Position numbers and translations under genes: made by a program. Below the pieces are notes generated by a model. It was not told the DNA's origin. It searched no databases and saw nothing but the letters and a program-made list of their open reading frames with translations. A stretch of DNA of 64,000 bases. Origin: Actinomadura meyerae. Lineage in GTDB: Bacteria > Actinomycetota > Actinomycetes > Streptosporangiales > Streptosporangiaceae. This document shows, piece by piece, positions 57,809 to 64,000 of the stretch. The DNA is taken from the NCBI RefSeq assembly GCF_900188445.1, contig NZ_FZOR01000026.1, positions 56,227 through 120,226 of the forward strand, written 5' to 3'. The first letter of the stretch is position 1; each line of letters starts with the position of its first letter.

Positions 57809-58768
57809 ATGCGGCGCTATCTCGCCAGGCGGCTACTCCAGGCGGCCGGGGTGCTCTGGGCGGCCTACACCGTCTCGTTCCTCGTGCTGAACTGGCTGCC
57901 GAGCGACCCCGTCACGGCGATGGCCGGGGCGGGCGCCGACCAGGCGGGCGTCGACCCCGCGCAGATCGAGCGGCTGCGCAGCGAGTACGGCTTCGACAAG
58001 CCGCTCCTCGTGCAGTACGCCGACTATCTGGGCGGCGCGCTGCGCGGCGACTTCGGCGACTCGGTGGCGAGCGGCCGGACCGTCACCTCCGTCATCGGCG
58101 ACGCGCTGCCGCAGACCCTGGTCCTCACCGGGACGGCCCTGCTCATCGCGATCGCGGCCGGGGGCGGGCTGGCGCTCGCCGCGACCTGCACGTCCCGGCG
58201 CTGGCTGCGGCAGGCGCTGCTGTCGCTGCCGCCCGTCGGGGTGTCGGTCCCCGGGTTCTGGGCGGGGCTGATGCTCCTGCAGGTCTTCTCCTTCAAGGCC
58301 CGGCTGTTCCCCGCCTTCGGCGAAGGGGGGCCGCGCGGGCTGGTGCTGCCGGCGGTCACGCTGGCGATCCCGACCGGGGCCGTCATCGCGCAGGTGCTGT
58401 CCAAGAGCCTGCTGACCGCGCTGGACGAGCCCTACGTGCAGACGGCGCGGGCGAAGGGCGCGGGCCGGGCCCGGATCCACCTCCGGCACGCCCTCCGCAA
58501 CGCCTCCCTTCCCGCGCTGACGATCGTCGGGCTGCTGGTGGGCCAGCTCATGGCCCACGCGGTGGTGGTCGAGACGGTCTTCTCCCGCAACGGCCTCGGC
58601 CGGGTCACCGCGTCCGCGGTCACCGCCCAGGACATCTCCGTCGTGCAGGGAGTCGTCGTGTTCGGGGCGCTGGTCTTCGTGCTGGCGAACCTGGCCGTCG
58701 ACCTCATCTACCCGCTGCTGGACCCGCGCATCGTCGTCGCGGGCACTTCCCGATGGAGCCTCGCATGA
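57809..58768 (+). CDS. ABC transporter permease (DppB-like)
   Basis: This 319-residue protein uses the ATG at 57809 with AAGGGAGG upstream; the upstream ATG at 57779 adds a basic stretch. Six helices, with GFDKPLLVQYADYLGGALRGDFGDSV, and EAA-like loop DEPYVQTARAKGAGRARIHLRHALRNASLPALTIVGLLVGQLMAHAVVVETVFSRNGLGR, are typical of DppB. It forms the channel with the DppC-like subunit and overlaps it by four bases. Confidence 0.9.
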   Translation: MRRYLARRLLQAAGVLWAAYTVSFLVLNWLPSDPVTAMAGAGADQAGVDPAQIERLRSEYGFDKPLLVQYADYLGGALRGDFGDSVASGRTVTSVIGDALPQTLVLTGTALLIAIAAGGGLALAATCTSRRWLRQALLSLPPVGVSVPGFWAGLMLLQVFSFKARLFPAFGEGGPRGLVLPAVTLAIPTGAVIAQVLSKSLLTALDEPYVQTARAKGAGRARIHLRHALRNASLPALTIVGLLVGQLMAHAVVVETVFSRNGLGRVTASAVTAQDISVVQGVVVFGALVFVLANLAVDLIYPLLDPRIVVAGTSRWSLA

Positions 58769-59730
58769 GCACTCTGGACGAGGAGCTGGCCGCGCGGGCC
58801 GGCGCGGCGGCGGCCGCGCTCGCGCCGCCGGCGGAGCCCGAGACGGACCCCCGGGACACCGGGCCCCCGGACGAGGACGGCACGGCCGCGCACCGCCGGT
58901 TCGACCCCGCGCGCACCGCGCGGTTCCTGCTGCGCAGGCCGGGACTGCTGCTGTCCCTCCTCGTGATCGCCGCGGTGTTCGCCGCGTCCTTCTTCCCCGG
59001 CCTGTTCTCCTCGCGGGATCCGCTCTCCGGGACGCCCGCCCAGGCGTTCCGCCCGCCGGGCGCCGGGCACTGGTTCGGCACCGACGAGCTCGGCCGCGAC
59101 CTGTACGCGCGGGTGGTGCACGGCGCCGCGCTGTCCCTGCAGGCGACGCTCATCGCGCTGGCGGTCGCCTTCGTCGCGGGCGGGCTCATCGGCCTGCTCG
59201 CCGGGTTCGCCGGACGCTGGGCCGACGACCTGCTGATGCGGTTCGTCGACGTGATGCTCGCGATCCCGGCGCTGTTCCTGTCCCTGGCACTGGTCACCGC
59301 GCTCGGCTACGGCACCGTGAAGATCGCGGTCGCCGTCGGGGTCGCGAGCGTGGCGATGTTCGCCAGGGTGATGCGGGCGGAGGTGCTGCGCGTCCGGCAG
59401 GCGATCTTCGTCGAGGCGGCGCGGTCCTGCGGGGCGCGCTGGTACAGCGTCCTCGGGCGGCACGTCCTGCCGAACGCGATCGGCCCGGTGGCCGTCCTCG
59501 CCACGCTGGAGTTCGGGACGGCGATCCTCGCGGTGTCGTCGCTGAGCTTCCTCGGGTACGGCGCCGCGCCGCCCGCGCCGGAGTGGGGCAGCCTGATCTC
59601 CAACGGCCGCAACTACCTGGCCAACGCCTGGTGGCTGACCGCGCTGCCCGGACTCACCATCGTGGCGACGGTCCTCGCCGCGAACCGGATCGCCCGCGCA
59701 CTGGACGGCGAGTGGGCGAGGTCGCGATGA
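58765..59730 (+). CDS. ABC transporter permease (DppC-like)
   Basis: This 321-residue protein starts at the ATG overlapping the previous stop (ATGA). It has a long acidic N-terminus of about 55 residues (TLDEELAARAG..., PETDPRDTGPPDEDG). Features HWFGTDELGRDLYARVVHGAALSLQ and EAA-loop VFVEAARSCGARWYSVLGRHVLPNAIGPVAVL are typical of DppC. SFLGYGAAPPAPEWGSLISNG ends in the usual final loop. Second permease of the importer. Confidence 0.9.
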   Translation: MSTLDEELAARAGAAAAALAPPAEPETDPRDTGPPDEDGTAAHRRFDPARTARFLLRRPGLLLSLLVIAAVFAASFFPGLFSSRDPLSGTPAQAFRPPGAGHWFGTDELGRDLYARVVHGAALSLQATLIALAVAFVAGGLIGLLAGFAGRWADDLLMRFVDVMLAIPALFLSLALVTALGYGTVKIAVAVGVASVAMFARVMRAEVLRVRQAIFVEAARSCGARWYSVLGRHVLPNAIGPVAVLATLEFGTAILAVSSLSFLGYGAAPPAPEWGSLISNGRNYLANAWWLTALPGLTIVATVLAANRIARALDGEWARSR

Positions 59731-61439
59731 CGGGAGTCGGGACCGGCTCCGGGACGGAGGCCGCCCCCGCGCCGGTGCCGGACGGCGCGGCGGACGGCGG
59801 CGCGCTGCTCGAGGTGCGGGGGCTGTCGGTCTCCTACCGCACCAGGACCGGCCGGCTCACCGCCGTCCGCGACGTCGACCTCGACGTGCGCGCCGGTGAG
59901 ATCGTCGCGCTGGTCGGGGAGTCGGGATCGGGCAAGAGCACCACCGCGCACGCCATCATGCGGCTGCTCGCACCGAACGCGACGATCGACGCGGGCCGGA
60001 TCGGGTTCCGCGGCCGGGACCTCGCGGCGCTGCCCGAGCGGGAGCTGCGCGCCGTCCGCGGCGCGGAGATCGGCCTCGTCCCGCAGGACCCGGCGGTCTC
60101 GCTCAACCCGGTGAAGCGCGTCGGCGACCAGGTGGCCGAGGTGCTGCGCCTGCACGGGACGGCGAACCGCCGCACCGCCCGGCTGGACGCCGTGGAGGTG
60201 CTGCGCACGGCCGGGCTGCCCGACCCGGAGGTGCGGGCCCGGCAGTACCCGCACGAGCTGTCCGGCGGCATGCGGCAGCGCGTGCTGATCGCGGTCGCCA
60301 TCGCGGCCGGGCCGAAGCTGATCGTCGCGGACGAGCCGACCAGCGCCCTCGACGTCACCGTCCAGCGCCGGATCCTCGACCACCTCCAGGACCTGACCGG
60401 CCGGCTCGGCAGCGCCGTGCTCCTCGTCACCCACGACCTCGGCGTCGCCGCCGACCGGGCCGACCGCATCGTCGTCATGTCGCGGGGCCGCGCCGTGGAG
60501 GACGGGCGGTCCCGGCGCGTCCTCACCGCCCCGCGCGACCCCTACACCCGGCACCTGCTGCGCAGCGCGCCCAGCCTCGCCGTCGCCGAGCCGCGGGTCG
60601 CGCCGCCCGCCCGCGCGGCCGAGGGAGGCGAGCCGCTGGTCGTCGCCGAGGACCTGGTCAAGGAGTTCCCGCTACCCGGGGCCCGCGGCTCCGCCCGGAC
60701 GGTGCGCGCCGTCGACGGCGTCGGCCTCACCGTCGAGCGGGGCCGCACCCTCGCGCTGGTCGGCGAGTCCGGGTCCGGCAAGTCGACCACCGCGCGGCTG
60801 GTGCTGCGCCTGACCGCGCCGACCTCCGGGCGGGTCGTCTTCGGCGGGGAGGACGTGACCGGCGCCCGGGGCAAGCGGCTGCGCGCGCTGCGCCGCCGCG
60901 CCCAGCTCGTCTACCAGAACCCCTACGCCTCGCTCGACCCGCGGTTCTCGATCGAGGAGGTGATCACCGAGCCGCTGCGGGCGTTCCGGATCGGCGACCG
61001 GGCGTCGCGCGCCGCCCGCGCCCGCGAGCTGCTCGACCGCGTCGCCCTGCCCGCGTCGGCGCTGCGGCGCAGGCCCGCCGAGCTGTCCGGCGGGCAGCGG
61101 CAGCGCGTCGCCATCGCCCGCGCGCTCGCGCTCGGCCCGGACCTCGTGGTGTGCGACGAGCCCGTCTCCGCGCTGGACGTGTCCGTGCAGGCCCAGGTGC
61201 TGGAGCTGCTCGCCGAGCTGCAGGCCGGCAGCGGCGTGGCGTACCTGTTCATCTCGCACGACCTCGCCGTCGTCCGCCAGATCGCGCACCGGGTCGCGGT
61301 CATGAAGGCGGGGCGGATCGTCGAGGCGGGCCCGACCGGCGAGATCTTCGACGACCCCGGACACCCCTACACGCGCGAACTGCTGGCCGCCATCCCCGGC
61401 GGCAGGCTGAGAACCCCCGCCCCCGAGGAGGAGACATGA
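59727..61439 (+). CDS. ABC transporter fused ATP-binding protein (DppD-DppF type)
   Basis: This 570-residue protein has two complete ATPase domains. Domain 1 (about 30-280): GESGSGKST, PQDPAVSLNPV (Q-loop), LSGGMRQRVLIAVA, LIVADEPTSALD and VTHDLG. Domain 2 (about 300-545): GESGSGKST, YQNPYASLDPRF, LSGGQRQRVAIARA, VVCDEPVSALDVSVQ and ISHDLAVV. Each ends with an oligopeptide-type PYTRHLL/PYTRELL segment. Both are intact. It is a fused pair in place of separate DppD and DppF subunits. Starts at the ATG overlapping the DppC stop; the DUF1684 gene overlaps its end. Confidence 0.93.
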   Translation: MTGVGTGSGTEAAPAPVPDGAADGGALLEVRGLSVSYRTRTGRLTAVRDVDLDVRAGEIVALVGESGSGKSTTAHAIMRLLAPNATIDAGRIGFRGRDLAALPERELRAVRGAEIGLVPQDPAVSLNPVKRVGDQVAEVLRLHGTANRRTARLDAVEVLRTAGLPDPEVRARQYPHELSGGMRQRVLIAVAIAAGPKLIVADEPTSALDVTVQRRILDHLQDLTGRLGSAVLLVTHDLGVAADRADRIVVMSRGRAVEDGRSRRVLTAPRDPYTRHLLRSAPSLAVAEPRVAPPARAAEGGEPLVVAEDLVKEFPLPGARGSARTVRAVDGVGLTVERGRTLALVGESGSGKSTTARLVLRLTAPTSGRVVFGGEDVTGARGKRLRALRRRAQLVYQNPYASLDPRFSIEEVITEPLRAFRIGDRASRAARARELLDRVALPASALRRRPAELSGGQRQRVAIARALALGPDLVVCDEPVSALDVSVQAQVLELLAELQAGSGVAYLFISHDLAVVRQIAHRVAVMKAGRIVEAGPTGEIFDDPGHPYTRELLAAIPGGRLRTPAPEEET

Positions 61440-62251
61440 CCGTCGCGGACACCGACGTCACCGCGTTCATCGCGGAGTGGAGCGCATGGCGCAGGGAGCA
61501 GGAGGCGCGGCTGGCCGACCGGCACGGCTTCCTGGCGATCACCGGGCTGCACTGGCTGTCCGGCGAGCCTCAGCGGTTCGCCGACGCACCGGGCTCCTGG
61601 TCCACCGGCCCGGACGGCGCGGTCGTCGTCCTGGACGACGGCGAGGAGCTCGTCGTGGACGGCGAGCCGGTGCGCGGCGAGCACCGCTTCGGGGTGCTGC
61701 CCGAGCGCGGCGGCGTCACCGCGCGGTGGGGCGACGCGGCGATCGAGGTCGCCAAGCGCGGCGGCCACGACGTCGTCCGCCCGCGGCACCCGGACAACCC
61801 GCTGCGCACGGCCTTCCGCGGCACGCCCGCCTACGACCCCGACCCGCGCTGGGCCGTCACCGGCCGGTACGTCCCGTTCGACGAGCCGCGCCCGACGACC
61901 GTCGGCGCCGCCGTCGAGGGCATCGAGCACGTCTACGACGCGCCGGGCCGGATCGAGTTCGAGCTGGACGGCCGGCCGCTGAGCCTCATCGCGTTCAACG
62001 GCCACGCGCCCGGGAGTCTGCTCGTCCTGTTCACCGACGAGACGTCCGGCGTCACCACCTACGCCGCCAACCGGGCGCTGCACCTCGACCCGCCCGGCCC
62101 CGGCGGGACGGTGCGGGTCGACTTCAACCGCGCCGCCAACCTGCCCTGCGCCTACACCGACCTCGCCACCTGCCCGCTGCCGCCCGCCGGGAACCGGCTG
62201 CCGGTCGCGGTCGAGGCCGGCGAGAAGATCCCCTACGAGCGCGCCCGATGA
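61436..62251 (+). CDS. DUF1684 domain protein
   Basis: This 271-residue protein has the DUF1684 pattern: AFIAEWSAWRREQEARLADRHGFLAITGLHWLSGEPQRF, FRGTPAYDPDPRWAVTGRYVPFDEPRP, and DFNRAANLPCAYTDLATCPLPPAGNRLPVAVEAGEKIPY. Structures of the family show a beta-rich fold, but no activity is established. It is translationally coupled (ATGA) to the ATPase and to the next flavin enzyme, and is frequent in importer operons of this type in actinomycetes. No signal peptide. Confidence 0.82.
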   Translation: MTVADTDVTAFIAEWSAWRREQEARLADRHGFLAITGLHWLSGEPQRFADAPGSWSTGPDGAVVVLDDGEELVVDGEPVRGEHRFGVLPERGGVTARWGDAAIEVAKRGGHDVVRPRHPDNPLRTAFRGTPAYDPDPRWAVTGRYVPFDEPRPTTVGAAVEGIEHVYDAPGRIEFELDGRPLSLIAFNGHAPGSLLVLFTDETSGVTTYAANRALHLDPPGPGGTVRVDFNRAANLPCAYTDLATCPLPPAGNRLPVAVEAGEKIPYERAR

Positions 62252-63276
62252 CCGGCATCCGCTCGCTGGCGTTCCTCACCCCCGGCAACTACCCCGACGA
62301 CGACCCGCGGGCCGGGCTGGAGGCGACCCTGCGGCTGTTCGAGTACGGGGAGCGGACGGGCTTCGACGGCGCCTGGATCCGGCAGCGGCACCTGGAGCAC
62401 GGGGTGTCGTCCGCGGCCGTGTTCCTCGCCGCCGCCGCCCAGCGCACCCGCCGCGTCGAGCTCGGCACGGCCGTCATACCGATCGGCTACGAGAACCCGT
62501 TCCGGCTCGCCGAGGACCTGTCGACCGTCGACGTGCTCTCCGGCGGGCGGCTCCAGGCCGGCTTCAGTACCGGCATGCCGCACGCCGACCTGCTCGGCGA
62601 CATCGTCCACGACGGCGACTGGCGCGGATACGACCTGTCGTACGGCCGCATCGCCCGCCTGCTTGAGCACCTGCGCGGCGAGTACCTCGGCGGCCCCGAC
62701 ACGGTCGTCCACTCGCCCGGCAACGTCCAGCGGCCCCGGCTCCAGCCGCACAGCCCCGGCCTGCCGGACCGCGTCTGGTACGGCGGCGGGAGCCTGCGCT
62801 CCTCCCGCTGGGCGGCCGGGCACGGCCTGAACCTGCTCACCGGGAACGTCGTCCAGGGCGAGGGCACCGACGACTTCACCACCGCGCAGGTCAACCTGAT
62901 CAGGGAGTACCGCCGGCTCGTCCCGCCGGACCGGCCCGGCCGGATCGCGCTGGGCCGGGTGATCGTCCCGATCGACGGCGCGGACGGCCCCACCCGGGCC
63001 CGCTACCGCCGGTACGCGGCGAGCCGCCGCGAGCGCACCCTCGCACCGCAGGGCGAGCGGCGCATCCTGTTCGCCCCCGACCTCGTCGGCACCAGCGACG
63101 AGATCACCGAGCTGCTGCGCGCGGACGCCGCCGTGGCCGAGGTCTCCGAGCTGCGCCTCGAACTGCCCTACGAGTTCCCCGAGCACGACTACGAGCAGAT
63201 CCTGGACGACGTCCGCACGCTGATCGCGCCGCGGCTGGGCTGGCGGCCCGCCCCGCCCGCGGCCGTCCCGGCGTGA
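62248..63276 (+). CDS. Luciferase-like FMN-dependent oxidoreductase
   Basis: This 342-residue protein starts at the ATG overlapping the DUF1684 stop (ATGA). LLM features: FEYGERTGFDGAWIRQRHLEHGVSSAAVFLAAAAQRTRRVELGTAVIPIGYENPFRLAEDLSTVDVLSGGRLQAGFSTGMPH. It is the fourth luciferase-like gene of the locus and last gene of the importer operon. It probably uses FMNH2 supplied by the flavin reductase. Substrate unknown. Confidence 0.88.
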   Translation: MTGIRSLAFLTPGNYPDDDPRAGLEATLRLFEYGERTGFDGAWIRQRHLEHGVSSAAVFLAAAAQRTRRVELGTAVIPIGYENPFRLAEDLSTVDVLSGGRLQAGFSTGMPHADLLGDIVHDGDWRGYDLSYGRIARLLEHLRGEYLGGPDTVVHSPGNVQRPRLQPHSPGLPDRVWYGGGSLRSSRWAAGHGLNLLTGNVVQGEGTDDFTTAQVNLIREYRRLVPPDRPGRIALGRVIVPIDGADGPTRARYRRYAASRRERTLAPQGERRILFAPDLVGTSDEITELLRADAAVAEVSELRLELPYEFPEHDYEQILDDVRTLIAPRLGWRPAPPAAVPA

Positions 63277-63552
63277 CCGCCGAAGGAGCCGCGATGAACG
63301 CACCGACCTCGACGCGTTCTCCCACCTCGGGCCGCCCTTCCTGGACCCGGCGGTGTCCCGCATCGAGGTCGAACCGCACCGGGGGCCGCGGCGACGCCCC
63401 TGCCCGCGAGGATCTGCCTGCAGATCATCTCACCTACGGCATCGCGGCCCCGGCGAAATGCCGGGCCGGTGACCGCGCCGCTATGGTCGTTCCACTCGGT
63501 GCGGAGCCGGGCCGCCGCCGGACCCGCCGGGCGAGAGGACGGGAGAGGTTCC
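63277..63552. other. 276-bp gap with a short coding-like remnant and an inverted repeat
   Basis: No complete gene is supported. In one frame the segment about 63299-63390 could encode RTDLDAFSHLGPPFLDPAVS-type sequence before running into a nonsense tail; it may be the stump of a lost gene. A perfect inverted repeat GATCTGC-CT-GCAGATC lies at 63411-63426, a candidate terminator stem or operator. Confidence 0.4.
63411..63426. repeat. Inverted repeat GATCTGC-N2-GCAGATC
   Basis: Perfect 7-bp arms with a 2-bp centre lie between the importer operon and the small Cys-rich gene. It could be an operator for the next gene. Confidence 0.5.
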
Positions 63553-63903
63553 ATGACGGACTCGGCCGAAGACCAGATACCCGAGTACCTCGACTACGTC
63601 GGGGCCGGGTGGCGCGAGATCCTTCTGCGGGCCCACGCCGAACTCCGTGAGGTGCTGCCGAACTACCGGGTCGCCCAGGTCAAAGAGAAGTGGGGCATGC
63701 TGGACATCAACCTGGGCGCCTACGTCGACCCCGTCACCGGAGAGTTCGGGATAAGCCGGGAACTCGGCGAGCGGGTCGGTGCCATCCTGCGGTCCGCCCA
63801 GGAGGAGTCCCGCCGCACCTGCGAAGTCTGCGGCAGGCCGGGCACGGAGACCGGCCGGGGATGGATCAAGACCCTGTGCCCCGACCACGGGGGCCAGGGC
63901 TAG
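63553..63903 (+). CDS. Small conserved hypothetical protein with a Cys-rich C-terminus
   Basis: This 116-residue protein begins at the ATG at 63553 with GGGAGAGG upstream. The N-terminal part is helical (AEDQIPEYLDYVGAGWREILLRAHAELREVLPNYRVAQVKEKWGMLDI). The C-terminal CEVCGRPG-x13-CPDH segment has a C-x2-C and C-x2-H arrangement that could bind zinc. Similar small proteins are common in actinomycetes without known function. It stands alone between the importer operon and a transposase fragment. Confidence 0.7.
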   Translation: MTDSAEDQIPEYLDYVGAGWREILLRAHAELREVLPNYRVAQVKEKWGMLDINLGAYVDPVTGEFGISRELGERVGAILRSAQEESRRTCEVCGRPGTETGRGWIKTLCPDHGGQG

Positions 63904-63919
63904 CCCCAATGCCGGGAAG

Positions 63920-64000
63920 TTAAGGGTCTTCGGCTGTTGTCGAGTTGGTCGGGGTGAGGATGTCGATGGCGATGGTGGCCTGGTAGGTGGTTCGGTCGAT
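63920..64000 (-). mobile_element. 3' end of a probable transposase (partial, runs off the window)
   Basis: On the minus strand the open frame reads IDRTTYQATIAIDILTPTNS and TTAEDP, ending at TAA (63920-63922). It resembles the last residues of IS4-type transposases in actinomycetes, from memory only. The sequence just outside the stop, GCCGGGAAGTTAAGG (63911-63925), looks like the terminal region of an insertion sequence. Only about 27 codons are visible. Confidence 0.4.

Overview
The window is 64 kb of very GC-rich DNA, with about three quarters G+C and almost every codon ending in G or C. It is densely packed, with many ATGA and GTGA start/stop overlaps and frequent GTG starts. Together with UspA tandem proteins, a SpoIIE-type phosphatase, a STAS protein, an AA10 LPMO, a VanJ-like membrane phosphatase and GGGAC-N4-GTCCC (DevR/DosR-type) boxes, this points to a mycelial actinomycete chromosome, possibly Actinomadura-like or another Streptosporangiales member (genus is inference). 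No rRNA, tRNA or CRISPR was seen. The only mobile element is a fragment at the right edge.

Layout. (1) 1-9.0 kb: a flavin reductase/HMG-CoA-lyase-like fusion, cut by the window edge, is divergent from an IclR regulator. An operon of six exported or membrane proteins follows: a WxL-domain protein, a DUF916 (WxL-interacting) protein, a membrane-anchored surface protein, a membrane protein fused to a dead ABC ATPase domain, and two neocarzinostatin-like surface proteins, the last with an LPNTG sorting signal. Three copies of GTTTC-N7-GAAAC lie in the two control regions. (2) 9.0-16.3 kb: a YeeZ-like NAD-binding protein, a tandem universal stress protein, an amidohydrolase, a frameshifted CaiB/BaiF CoA-transferase, an enoyl-CoA hydratase, a degenerate ornithine carbamoyltransferase carrying pentapeptide repeats, and a STAS protein. 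(3) 16.5-23.0 kb: cell-envelope functions, namely a secreted L-type lectin, a two-component system, a VanJ-like phosphatase, a persulfide-dioxygenase/rhodanese protein and a membrane-anchored LPMO.

(4) 23.3-36.3 kb: a catabolic locus built around a TetR regulator. A polyamine-type ABC importer, a ThDP decarboxylase resembling 5-guanidino-2-oxopentanoate decarboxylase and a 2-hydroxyacid dehydrogenase precede tetR. An acyl-CoA dehydrogenase, an NDP-forming acyl-CoA synthetase, an SDR and an aldehyde dehydrogenase follow it. Near-identical ACTGA-N4-TCAGT palindromes sit upstream of both halves. (5) 36.3-46.4 kb: a hypoxia/dormancy-like island with a DUF2243 protein, a CtaG-like protein, a mercuric-reductase/Lpd-like flavoprotein, a pyruvate-dehydrogenase E1-like enzyme, a CBS protein, two universal stress proteins and a PAS/GAF/SpoIIE phosphatase. 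DevR/DosR-like boxes lie in two of its control regions and in front of the first stress protein at 10.08 kb. (6) 46.4-51.4 kb: a decayed sulfotransferase-like gene, a frameshifted sodium:alanine symporter, a CPA1-type antiporter, a DUF2236 oxygenase-like protein and a helix-hairpin-helix protein. (7) 51.4-63.3 kb: a sulfur/sulfonate-scavenging-type locus with a flavin reductase divergent from an operon of luciferase-like flavin monooxygenases, a Dpp/Opp-type importer, a DUF1684 protein and a fourth luciferase-like enzyme. (8) 63.5-64.0 kb: a small Cys-rich protein and the 3' end of a probable transposase.

Three genes are broken by apparent single-base losses, two of them in G/C runs. The reader should consider consensus errors as well as true pseudogenes.
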